A stretch of DNA of 64,000 nucleotides from Longilinea sp964536805. Lineage in GTDB: Bacteria > Chloroflexota > Anaerolineae > Anaerolineales > Anaerolineaceae. The notes below the pieces were generated by a model, which was given only the letters and a program-made list of their open reading frames with translations, made no database searches and was not told the DNA's origin. Position numbers and translations under genes: made by a program. The DNA lies in the NCBI GenBank assembly GCA_964536805.1, contig CAZHYQ010000008.1, positions 77,712-141,711 of the forward strand, in the 5' to 3' direction. Shown here piece after piece: positions 28,908 to 37,092 of the stretch. Position 1 is the first letter of the stretch, and every line of letters starts with the position of its first letter.

Positions 28908-28946
28908 GAAATCCGGACTGAGGGGATTATCCCATGCCCGGATTTC
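28908..28946 (-). terminator. Hairpin downstream of the caspase-like gene, probable operon terminator
   Basis: A 9-base perfect stem GAAATCCGG/CCGGATTTC, extended by an inner GGGA/TCCC pair, begins 19 bases after the stop of the caspase-like gene. The following minus-strand tract TCTCATTATAAT is only moderately T-rich and merges with the -10 box of the next operon. The inverted repeat is certain; terminator function is inferred from position. Confidence 0.5.
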
Positions 28947-28965
28947 TAATTCGCGCAGCGACCGC

Positions 28966-30426
28966 CTAGGCCGTCAGTTCCTCCGCACGCAGACGCACCG
29001 CCGGGTCGCCAATCAGCACGTAACCCTCAGCATCGTTGCGCTCGATCCAGTTGGTGGCCAGCGCATCCTGATCAATCTTATCGCCCCAGCCGGCTTTTTC
29101 AAGCGTACTCGAGATGCCGGTGGACAGGGCGGCGTAGCGCTCGTTGAAATCCTTGAGGGCATAGCCCAGCGGCTGCCCGATCAAAATGCGGCCGATGGCG
29201 TTCTGAAAGGTCTGAATTTGCGGCCCGGACATGCCGGAAATAATCGATGTACCCCAGGCGCGTTCAACATGGCCGATGCAGGCCAGCGCTCCGCCGGCAG
29301 GATGGGTCAACCATTTCTTCGGCAAGGCTGCCAGGAAGGGCGCATCCGCGATGGCAGGCGGTTTTTGACCGGGCTCATGGATAAACAGATCGCGATCGGG
29401 CGTCCCGCCGCCGTAACAGGCAAAGTGAAAAATCACCATACCGTGAACGTTGGCGTCATCCGGCACATCCGCCGCGGTGAAATACTGGCTGGCGTTTATG
29501 TTGCCAAAACCATTCCAATCCTGACACAGCAGTGCTCCCTGCGAACTATGTTGGTCAGGGTGTCCGCGCGGAAAGCCCATACCGTGGCTGGCGCTGAACA
29601 AAAAAGCCGCTGGTTTGCTGCCCTTGGCGGACCGAATGATATCCAGCAGTCCGGCCTTGGTGGCCTGCGGCCCGATCAATTTGCGCATCGGGTAGCCCCA
29701 CTGCTCCGCCACGCCGGGTTGGGCAGGTTCATTGCCCGCCGCGGGGATGCCGTCCGCCAGCGGGCTCACCAGGTGGTCGGCGCTCATCTGGGTGGCCGCG
29801 TCAAAGGGATGGCGCGTGCCGAAGAAGACTGCCTCCTTGCGGTTTGGCAGCGCCGCGGAGGTTTCGTAATCGATCACGCTGGCCGCGTAGGCGGTGTATT
29901 CAGCCGCCGAATCAAAGTGCAGCCGCCCCACCCCGTATTCCACATCCAGCAGTTGGCCGAAGGCCAACGGCATGCGGGCAGGGTCGCCCACCAGCAGCAG
30001 GTAGTAGGGCACTTTGGTTGGCTGCACGCTGCCAGGGGCAACCCCGTAGCCGTCCAGCCACTCCTGCCACTCCTGGCCGGCGCGGTACTCCAGCACCTTG
30101 ACCATGGTATCGTTTCCAGCCTGCTTGCGCCGGTGCTCGATCAAGGGCTGTAAGGCGGCAATGACCGCCGGATCTTCGTCCTTGAGGAAGACGATGCCCC
30201 ATCCGGCTTTGGTCACGTCCGCCGGGTCGACGCCCAACGGCAGCCCCAGGTGGGGCGTGCTGATTTTATGCCACACGCCCGAAAGCCAGCTCAGCAGGTT
30301 CTTTTCAGGCTTTTCACCGCCCGCCAGCGCAGCCACCTCGGCTAATTTCATCGGCGGCAGTAAATACTGCCCGGTGACCCCATCGATACCATTCATGTAG
30401 ATCAATTTATCATCTGGCATTTTCAT
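28966..30426 (-). CDS. Caspase-fold (C25/CHAT-like) cysteine peptidase homologue
   Basis: 486 residues without a signal peptide or TM helix. Two segments fit the caspase-haemoglobinase fold: a strand followed by the catalytic His in AAFLFSASHGMGFPRG (His281), and a strand followed by the catalytic Cys in GMVIFHFACYGGGTP (Cys337). Upstream are KVPYYLLLVGDP (about 139-149) and EAVFFGTRH, typical core strands of this clan. The order His then Cys, about 56 residues apart, is as in CHAT, gingipain and metacaspase domains. It is the last gene of a six-gene operon that also encodes a CHAT-STAND protein, six bases after a FecR-like lipoprotein gene. Target protein unknown. It could instead be a bacterial C25-like protein with a non-proteolytic role. 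Confidence 0.75.
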   Translation of the reverse strand: MKMPDDKLIYMNGIDGVTGQYLLPPMKLAEVAALAGGEKPEKNLLSWLSGVWHKISTPHLGLPLGVDPADVTKAGWGIVFLKDEDPAVIAALQPLIEHRRKQAGNDTMVKVLEYRAGQEWQEWLDGYGVAPGSVQPTKVPYYLLLVGDPARMPLAFGQLLDVEYGVGRLHFDSAAEYTAYAASVIDYETSAALPNRKEAVFFGTRHPFDAATQMSADHLVSPLADGIPAAGNEPAQPGVAEQWGYPMRKLIGPQATKAGLLDIIRSAKGSKPAAFLFSASHGMGFPRGHPDQHSSQGALLCQDWNGFGNINASQYFTAADVPDDANVHGMVIFHFACYGGGTPDRDLFIHEPGQKPPAIADAPFLAALPKKWLTHPAGGALACIGHVERAWGTSIISGMSGPQIQTFQNAIGRILIGQPLGYALKDFNERYAALSTGISSTLEKAGWGDKIDQDALATNWIERNDAEGYVLIGDPAVRLRAEELTA

Positions 30427-30432
30427 TCCTCG

Positions 30433-31770
30433 CTAATTATTGGCAAAAGCATCGCCGGATGTATCCAGCAGGATGAAGGGGAAATTCGCGCCCGGATCGG
30501 AGCCCTCGCGGAAGGCTTTAAAGCTCTCGTCGCCGACAGTATAGACCTCGGTTTGAATCTTTAGATCAGACAGTGCTGACGCCAGACTGAAGGCAAACTG
30601 GTTGGCATTAAAATCCGTTTCCCGGCTGACAATATTGATGATTTGATTGTCACTCTGGTAGTAGCCAGCTTCGGTGAGCAGTTTGATGGCCTCGTCACGG
30701 TTGGTCGCAAGACCGCGGGCATCTGCTATGTCGTATTCGGAACTGAGCAGGCGCGGCGTGATGTTGAATTCAAACCAGTTGTCGCGCATCAGGCTGCCCC
30801 AGTCCACCCCGGTGATCACGGCGCGCTGGATGCGGGAATCAGTCCACAGCGGTCCGGTGAAATAGGCACTCACCTGGCCAGTCTGCGGCGCCAGGAAATC
30901 GGGAAATACAAGGTCTTCAGACCCCGCTCTTTGCCGGGCGGCTTCCATCCAGATATCCAGGTTGGGGTACTTATCAATCAACTCCGGGCGCAGCGCCTGC
31001 CAGACTTCCATGGGCTGCGCCTCGCGCCCGGTAACTCCGTTGATCACCGGCGCCTCCGCACCTGGCGCTGAGAACCACAGGTTGCCGGCTTCCAATCGGG
31101 CGCCGGGGGTCCATTGCCCCGAACTCACATTGATCGCGCCGCTGACATTGACCGCGCCTTCATAGACCTGGATAATGCTGAGATGATCATCCGGCAGGTA
31201 GATCACCGCGAACCAGGTACCGGAAGTCCTGGTGGTGGAACTGGGCGTCTGGATATCGACCTGGCTGGCGCACTGGTTGAGCACCCCGGTCATGCCGCCC
31301 GCGCTGCACACCGCCAGGCCGCTGGCGGCATCCTCGCGGCGGCAGGCCGAGCGCTGCAGGGTAACATCCTGGAAAACGAACAGCTTCAGGCAGCCCTGAA
31401 TCAAGACTTCGGCTTCGCCCTGTGCGCTGGTGGTCACCATCCCACCAGGACCCAGCCCGACGGTCAGATCGTTGGTCAATTCTGGCAGCGGCTGTTTATT
31501 GCCCGCGAACACGGCCGCCGAAAGCCGCCGCACCTGCGAATCGGGTGTGACCACCGCCACCTGGGTCGGCTTGACCGGTGTATCGGTAGGCTGCGGAATT
31601 TGGGTCGGCTGGTCAGTGGCTGGAGCTCCTGTACCGGCTGGCGTTGCCGTGGCGAGCACCTGATCGGTTGGAGATTGGGTGGCGGGGGCAGTACTGCAGC
31701 CTTGCAGCACCAACAGGAACACCGCCAACAACCATAACGTTTTACCGTGTATTTTAAAATTCAATCTCAT
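30433..31770 (-). CDS. Lipoprotein: FecR-like domain joined to C-terminal half of an SBP_bac_5 domain
   Basis: 445 residues. Lipobox LQGC at about residue 25, then a Thr/Pro-rich linker to residue 75. Residues 80-240 look like a FecR-type domain (GMVTTSAQGEAEVLIQGC..., TSGTWFAVIYLP, VYEGAVNVS). Residues 270-445 resemble the last lobe of oligopeptide-binding proteins: DSRIQRAVITGVDWGSL, NRDEAIKLLTEAGYY and LASALSDLKIQTEVYTV correspond to the Rxalxxaid, Akxllxeagy and lxxqLkxxGixv elements. The first binding lobe is missing, so normal peptide transport is unlikely. A paralogue lies 61 bases upstream. The likely role is an exported sensor or ligand-binding subunit of the operon's protease/lipase system; this is inferred. 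Confidence 0.75.
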   Translation of the reverse strand: MRLNFKIHGKTLWLLAVFLLVLQGCSTAPATQSPTDQVLATATPAGTGAPATDQPTQIPQPTDTPVKPTQVAVVTPDSQVRRLSAAVFAGNKQPLPELTNDLTVGLGPGGMVTTSAQGEAEVLIQGCLKLFVFQDVTLQRSACRREDAASGLAVCSAGGMTGVLNQCASQVDIQTPSSTTRTSGTWFAVIYLPDDHLSIIQVYEGAVNVSGAINVSSGQWTPGARLEAGNLWFSAPGAEAPVINGVTGREAQPMEVWQALRPELIDKYPNLDIWMEAARQRAGSEDLVFPDFLAPQTGQVSAYFTGPLWTDSRIQRAVITGVDWGSLMRDNWFEFNITPRLLSSEYDIADARGLATNRDEAIKLLTEAGYYQSDNQIINIVSRETDFNANQFAFSLASALSDLKIQTEVYTVGDESFKAFREGSDPGANFPFILLDTSGDAFANN

Positions 31771-31831
31771 TGGATATTCCTCTTAACAATAACAATCGGT
31801 ACCCATAAAATCCGGCTGGCACGGCCTGTGG

Positions 31832-33061
31832 TCAGTTGCCGCTAAATGCCTCGCCGCCAGTATCCACCCAGATATACGGCGTATCGGTATCTGGATTGAG
31901 GGTCAAGTAATCCGCGATCCTGCCAAACTCGCGTCCCGAGGCAATGGCAAGCTCGGTGTTGATATCGAGATCCAGCAAGGCTGTATGCAATGCCTTGGCA
32001 AACAGAACCGCATTTGAATTCTCTTCCCGCGCGGTAATGGTGATGGTCGGTGCACTCCGGTAGAATCCGGTTCCATACAATAATTTGAGCGCCGCATCGC
32101 GGTTATATTCCAGTTTGCGTGCATCCAGAATGTAGGTATCTTTCGGGAACAAAAGGCTGGGAAAGACATTGAATTGCGGCCAGTTATTCTCCACCAGACT
32201 CTTCCAATCCACGCCAATTTCAAAGGCACGTTGAACGCGCTCGTCAGCCCAAAATTTCCCGACGAAACGCGAGTTCATCTCTCCCAACTTCATCGTTATA
32301 ACCGCAGGGAAGGGTAACCCCTGTTCTCCGGCTGTTTGGCGGATGGCGCCCATCCACAAATCCAGGTCAGGGTAACGCTCAATCAGTCCTGCCCGCAGTG
32401 CTGGCCAGTCATCCAGCGGCAGCACCTGGCGCCCCGCAATGCCGTTGATCACTGGCGGTTCGCTGCCGGGAGCGTTGAACCATAATCCTGGCCCGTCAAG
32501 CTGCTGCGGCTCTGGCGACCATTCCTTGCCCGCGGGGTCGGTTGCTGCACGGACATTCACCTTACCATCGTAGAGCTGCACGATGCTCAACTGCTCCTCG
32601 GGCAGGTAGATCACCGAAAACCAGGTGCCGTTGGTGGTGGCGGATGCACTGGGGGTTTGGATGTCGATCATGCTAGTACAGTTGTTGAGCACGCCGGTCA
32701 TGCCGGCGCTGCTGCAGGCCGCCAGGCCGCTTATCGCGTCGCTGCGCCGGCAGGCGGATCGCTGCAAGCTTCCATTCTGAAAGACGAATAACGTCAAACA
32801 ATCTTGAATTTTCACTTCGGCTTCGCCCTGGGCGTTGGTTGTCACCAGGCCACCTGCGGAAAGCGAGACCGAATTGTTATTCGTCAATTCAGGCAACGGC
32901 TGGCTATCTCCGGCAAACACCGCCACGCTCAACCGCCGTACCTGAGCATCGGGTTTGATCACGGCCACACCGGTCGACTGCGGCCCGCACCCCTGCATCA
33001 AAACCATCACCACCAGCACTGCCCCAAGGACAGCCCGGCGAAACAACGACCTGGTTTTCAT
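31832..33061 (-). CDS. Lipoprotein: FecR-like domain joined to C-terminal half of an SBP_bac_5 domain (paralogue)
   Basis: 409 residues. Lipobox LMQGC near residue 25 with almost no linker. The FecR-like part (about 40-205) shares long stretches with the gene just downstream: VRRLSVAVFAGDSQPLPELT, AQGEAEVKIQDCLTLFVFQ, RSACRR, TGVLN.C and GTWFSVIYLP. Four cysteines are conserved between the two and may pair outside the cell. The C-terminal SBP_bac_5-like lobe also aligns (DERVQRAFEIGVDWKSLVENNW, YNRDAALKLLYGTGFY). The two genes are therefore a tandem duplication that has diverged. It follows the CHAT-STAND gene by 16 bases. Confidence 0.75.
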   Translation of the reverse strand: MKTRSLFRRAVLGAVLVVMVLMQGCGPQSTGVAVIKPDAQVRRLSVAVFAGDSQPLPELTNNNSVSLSAGGLVTTNAQGEAEVKIQDCLTLFVFQNGSLQRSACRRSDAISGLAACSSAGMTGVLNNCTSMIDIQTPSASATTNGTWFSVIYLPEEQLSIVQLYDGKVNVRAATDPAGKEWSPEPQQLDGPGLWFNAPGSEPPVINGIAGRQVLPLDDWPALRAGLIERYPDLDLWMGAIRQTAGEQGLPFPAVITMKLGEMNSRFVGKFWADERVQRAFEIGVDWKSLVENNWPQFNVFPSLLFPKDTYILDARKLEYNRDAALKLLYGTGFYRSAPTITITAREENSNAVLFAKALHTALLDLDINTELAIASGREFGRIADYLTLNPDTDTPYIWVDTGGEAFSGN

Positions 33062-33077
33062 CCGCTATCCATCCCGG

Positions 33078-36000
33078 TTAATTGCCGGCCTGGTCAAGGA
33101 ATGCCTGCCAGCGCGCCTGCCAGCGCGCCGCCAGGCCGCGTCCAAGCCCACCGCCCAACGCCAGCACCAATCCAGCCAAGCCGGCTTCGATCAATGCCAG
33201 CACTCCTGACCAGTTGGCATTGGTTTGCAGCCAGTTCTGCCAGGCTGCCCAGCTGAAATATTCGAACTCCACCTTGAAATAGCCCGCCGATAGCGAAATG
33301 GAAATCCCGCTGCCCAGTGCCGGCCTGGCCACAAAAAGCCACTGCACCAATATGAAAACCAGCGCCGCCAGCAACCCGCCGGCCAACCAGCCCCACCGCT
33401 TGCGGCCGATCAGTAAATACGCCGCGCTGAGCCCCAGCCCGGCGGCAAATCCCAGCGGAATCACCAACGGGGCGCGTGCCAGCGATAGACCGTTCAACAC
33501 AGCCACCAGCATGTTTGCCAGGCCAAAACCCAGCGTGCCCAGGGCCAGTTCCAGCGGCCAGTGGCGCTTTTCGGTCGCATCCAACAGTAACGGCGCTGCC
33601 AGCGCCATGCCCAGCGAGGTCATCCCCGCCAGAATCAGCCCCCAGTAGGAAAACAAGGCAAAGAAAATGGCGCCGATATGCGATTGTGCCAGCGAGCCAA
33701 CCAGCAGGCGTTCCAGCCCCAGCATCAACCCTGCGCCAATCCCTCCGCCTAATGCCATCCACAGGATGCGGTTTCGGTCGCGGAAGATGCGCCGCCCGCC
33801 GCACCAGAAATAAATGCCCAGGCGTTGACCGGCCGGACGGGTTTGCGTCTCTGGCGGGTTTTGACCGGCGTCGGCCAATACGCCGAACAGTTCCGAGCGC
33901 CGCGCAAAACGCTGTGCGCCGGATTTTATATCATCCAGCGCATTTTCCAGCCGGCCGTAGACCTCCCGCAAACCAGGCGGCAACGCTGCCAAAGCCAGCA
34001 CAGCCGTGCGGCGGTCGATGGCTTCGCGGGAATTGACGGCGGAATTGGTCAGGCCGCCATAACCCGGATCGTTTTGACTCACGGCAGGCAAGGCAGGGTC
34101 GGTCATGCCCAGCAGGCGCGCGGCTGTTTCGCGGGCAACGCTGCTGGCAGGTCCATCCGATCCGGCAATGTCGATGCGCTCCAGCGCACGCAGCAGCCCC
34201 GACTCCGGCTCGGCAGTGCGCAGGCGCTGCAGCCACAGGTCGGGTGGTTCGTCGCGCAATACCGCCGACCGCAGCAAAAGCAGCAGCTTGACCGGCTTGG
34301 GGTCCAGGTGTTGGCCCGATTCAGCCAGGATGCGCAGCTGCTGGCGCGTGGCCAGGGCCTCATCCGCGTGTTTGCTTCCGCCCGCCGCCGTCTGCCGTGC
34401 CAGCCACAAGCGCCAGGCACGTTCCAGTTCATCGCCAGCGTTATAAATTTGTTCGGTCTTGTCGCCGCCCATGCGCAGCGCTTCATCGGCAACCATCTGG
34501 TTGGCAAAGGCATAAACATAACCGCCCTTGGCCAGTTTGCGCGCCAGCAGTTCAGCCTTCACCATCTGGTCCAGCAGCGGCTGGATCGCCTCAACGGCGG
34601 CAGTCTGCCGGGAGGGCAACACAGCCCGTGCCACCACCTGTTCAGGCGCCACCCAGCGTTCCATATCTGGCACAGCCATCGCCATCAAAATCTGGCTGGC
34701 CAGTTCGGTTTGACCGGCAAAGCGCGTCTGCAGCTCCTCTTCCATGTAGCGCACCAGAATGCCGTCCGCGCCGCCCGCTTCCTTGACATACAATGTCTCG
34801 TCGATCAGCGGCGGACGCCGGTCGCGCGCTTTTTGGTAGAGCCACGAACAGGCTATCTGCAGTTGGCCGGGGTCCACCCAGCCTTTCTTTGCCAGGCCGT
34901 CCGGGTCAAGGTATAACTCGCTGAGGTCCGGCACGATTTGTTCGCGAGCCAGCGCCGGGTTGAGCGTCACCGGCCAACCCAGTACATCCAGCGGATCAAC
35001 AATGGCTGAGACCGCATCCTCAATTTGCAGCGGCTGCAGCTCGATCCAGGGGCCGCTCCGTTTTAATAATAGCGGTTGGAAATGCGCCAGTTCGGGAAGC
35101 GCATCCTCATGGATCAGGATGACCAGTTTTAAACGCACCCCCAGAACCTGCAGGCTGTCCTCCAACACGGCCATCAGTTTCTGTTGTTCAGCGACCGCCA
35201 AAACGCAGGCCTGCTCGAATTGGTCCAGGGCCAGCACCAGGGTTGGAAAGCGGGCCGGGTTGACCGCGCGCAGTACCTCAGAAAGCGGCGCGTCGCCGGG
35301 CACGCGCAAAAACATCGGCTTTCCGTCCACCTCCAGCCCTTTGCGGAATTCGCTGGCCAGGTCCGAATAATCGGCTATGCGCACAACCAGTGAACTGTCT
35401 GCCTCGAGCGCCGGGCGAATGCCAGCCTCGAGCAGCGAGGTCAGCCCCACCCCTTCGGTGCCGTAAACCACCGTGGCAGTGGAATTGCGAATGCTTTGCA
35501 GGGTTTCGGCAATCTTGCCAGCCCGCCCTTTGAAAAGGTCGGCATCCATGCGCTGGTAGGGACTGAGAAATTTATACGGCAGGCGTTGGGCAGGCTGGAA
35601 ACGCAATTGCGGGTTGAACAGAATTCCATCGGTCAGGTACATATAGAGGGCGGGCACAGCCCATTGGAGGTAGTCATGGTCCAGTAACCCGCCGCGCGCG
35701 CGGTTGACCGCCAGGTCCACGCTGCCCGTTTCAAGCAGGTTTTCGTAAAACGCGGCACCAAATTGCCGGGCGACCTCTTTTTCGACCTTTTCCTGCATGC
35801 ACACCACTGCCGGGCAGCCCGCCTGCACAAATTGAGGTCCGACTCCAGTAAAGGCATCATTGCTCGATTGCTGCCCGCTCTCGCACGCGCTCAGGAAAAT
35901 CAATTGCGGCAGGTGGGAACCTGCCGAAAACAGGTGAATGAGTTCCGCCGCGCTCACGCCGGCCGGGCCGAGGCTGCCGTCATCATAGGTTTTTGCCAGA

Positions 36001-36695
36001 ATCAGGTACCCGGTCTGCTCCTGAGGCCGCCATTCGCCGTGTCCGATGTAGTGCAGCACGTCGAATCCAGCCCCCTGCGTCAGCCGGTCGGCAATTTGCT
36101 GCGCGCTGAGCGCGCCGCTGATGACATCCACCGCCACCTCGGAGGGAAAATTCGAAAAGACCTGCTGAACCGCCTGTTCTTCGACTTGCGGATTGACATA
36201 CAGGTCGCTTCCCTGGGGGAATGGACTGGAAATGGCCACCAGGATTTTCAATGGCCCGGCAGGCAGCGGCAGGCCCCAGGGTTGCCCGGCTTGCAGATAA
36301 CGAGAGAGGAAGATCCGCGGCGAAGCCGCCAGGGGCAGCCACTGGTTGCCATGGGGGTAATATAACCGCTCCCATGGCAGGCGGTGCAGCGCCGGCAGGG
36401 ATGGATCAAAATTCAGTGTCAGGCGCAGTCCGCGTTCGCCCGATGCCTGCAGCGCAGAGATGACCTGATTGGACAGGTTGCCCGGAAACAGAGCCTGAAA
36501 AAGCGCCTGGCCGGTTGCCTGTGGAGAGGTGCTCCAACCGCTCTGCAGCGCAGCAATCTGCGCCGTCAATCCGTCCAGGTCGAGCTGGCCGCTGTCGCCG
36601 CTGCCGTCCGGCAACACTAGCCGAATCCGGCAGGGTTGGCCAGCACCCTGCGATAAGACCTCTGCCGCGACCGGATCCGGTGAAAAACCAGGCAT
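33078..36695 (-). CDS. CHAT protease / STAND-like NTPase / multi-TM protein
   Basis: 1205 residues from ATG at 36695; a TTG 12 codons upstream is an alternative. Residues 90-355 are a CHAT domain: LHRLPWERLYYP, then FDVLHYIGHGEW (catalytic His219) and LIFLSACESGQQ (catalytic Cys271), and a YLQWAVPALYMYL end. Residues 378-600 resemble a STAND/AAA-type module (SPYQRMDADLFKGRAGKI, VVYGTEGVGLTSLLEAG, LVLALDQFEQA). The P-loop lysine is replaced by leucine, so nucleotide hydrolysis is doubtful. Residues 600-960 are mainly helical, and from about 975 there are seven or eight TM helices. It is the central gene of the operon. The expected arrangement is a membrane-anchored protein with the protease in the cytoplasm, controlled by the NTPase-like module; that is inference from the architecture. 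Confidence 0.82.
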   Translation of the reverse strand: MPGFSPDPVAAEVLSQGAGQPCRIRLVLPDGSGDSGQLDLDGLTAQIAALQSGWSTSPQATGQALFQALFPGNLSNQVISALQASGERGLRLTLNFDPSLPALHRLPWERLYYPHGNQWLPLAASPRIFLSRYLQAGQPWGLPLPAGPLKILVAISSPFPQGSDLYVNPQVEEQAVQQVFSNFPSEVAVDVISGALSAQQIADRLTQGAGFDVLHYIGHGEWRPQEQTGYLILAKTYDDGSLGPAGVSAAELIHLFSAGSHLPQLIFLSACESGQQSSNDAFTGVGPQFVQAGCPAVVCMQEKVEKEVARQFGAAFYENLLETGSVDLAVNRARGGLLDHDYLQWAVPALYMYLTDGILFNPQLRFQPAQRLPYKFLSPYQRMDADLFKGRAGKIAETLQSIRNSTATVVYGTEGVGLTSLLEAGIRPALEADSSLVVRIADYSDLASEFRKGLEVDGKPMFLRVPGDAPLSEVLRAVNPARFPTLVLALDQFEQACVLAVAEQQKLMAVLEDSLQVLGVRLKLVILIHEDALPELAHFQPLLLKRSGPWIELQPLQIEDAVSAIVDPLDVLGWPVTLNPALAREQIVPDLSELYLDPDGLAKKGWVDPGQLQIACSWLYQKARDRRPPLIDETLYVKEAGGADGILVRYMEEELQTRFAGQTELASQILMAMAVPDMERWVAPEQVVARAVLPSRQTAAVEAIQPLLDQMVKAELLARKLAKGGYVYAFANQMVADEALRMGGDKTEQIYNAGDELERAWRLWLARQTAAGGSKHADEALATRQQLRILAESGQHLDPKPVKLLLLLRSAVLRDEPPDLWLQRLRTAEPESGLLRALERIDIAGSDGPASSVARETAARLLGMTDPALPAVSQNDPGYGGLTNSAVNSREAIDRRTAVLALAALPPGLREVYGRLENALDDIKSGAQRFARRSELFGVLADAGQNPPETQTRPAGQRLGIYFWCGGRRIFRDRNRILWMALGGGIGAGLMLGLERLLVGSLAQSHIGAIFFALFSYWGLILAGMTSLGMALAAPLLLDATEKRHWPLELALGTLGFGLANMLVAVLNGLSLARAPLVIPLGFAAGLGLSAAYLLIGRKRWGWLAGGLLAALVFILVQWLFVARPALGSGISISLSAGYFKVEFEYFSWAAWQNWLQTNANWSGVLALIEAGLAGLVLALGGGLGRGLAARWQARWQAFLDQAGN

Positions 36696-36717
36696 GTTCA
36701 AGCCGCCAGTTTGCGGC

Positions 36718-37059
36718 TCACCGCCCGGCAATGAAGTTGATCAGGGTCGGTTTGGGCCTATCCTGCGGCGAAAAAGACACGCCGCCAGCCTTGGGCGGTT
36801 GAATGGGCACCACCGAAGCAAAGCCCTTGAGGATCAAGGGCGCGGTCACGCCAACGTTGATCGCCAGCCAGGGGTTGTCTGCCTTGACGCCTTGAATCAG
36901 CACCAGCCCGCCGCCTGCCAGGATCATCAAAACGGTCACCACCCAGTAAAACGGGCTGCGCAGGTAAGCCGGCAGGTTCGGCGATTCGCGCATGGAATAC
37001 CATTTGAGTAATTCACCCAGCAAGCCGCCGATCGCGCCCAACAAAAAGCTCATGGCCAT
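36718..37059 (-). CDS. Small membrane protein of the CHAT operon
   Basis: 113 residues with a strong AGGAGG six bases before the ATG. It has one short hydrophobic start (SFLLGAIGGLLGELLKW), then two helices at about 34-50 (FYWVVTVLMILAGGGLVLI) and 65-90 (AINVGVTAPLILKGFASVV). A Pro/Lys-rich tail follows. The pattern of weak hydrophobic segments with glycine-rich helices resembles holin-like or DUF-type small membrane proteins, but I recognise no family. It lies between the lipase and the CHAT-STAND gene with short gaps (33 and 22 bases), so co-expression is likely and it may be a membrane partner of one of them. Confidence 0.7.
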   Translation of the reverse strand: MAMSFLLGAIGGLLGELLKWYSMRESPNLPAYLRSPFYWVVTVLMILAGGGLVLIQGVKADNPWLAINVGVTAPLILKGFASVVPIQPPKAGGVSFSPQDRPKPTLINFIAGR

Positions 37060-37092
37060 GGTTTTCCTCCTGATTGCATTTGAAATGAATGA

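Noticed and set aside
29218..30153. 311-codon plus-strand frame opposite the caspase-like gene
   Set aside because: Antisense shadow of a gene with conserved catalytic motifs.
33825..34916. 363-codon plus-strand frame opposite the CHAT-STAND gene
   Set aside because: Composition typical of an antisense shadow (Gln, His, Arg rich) and no start site; coding strand is clear.
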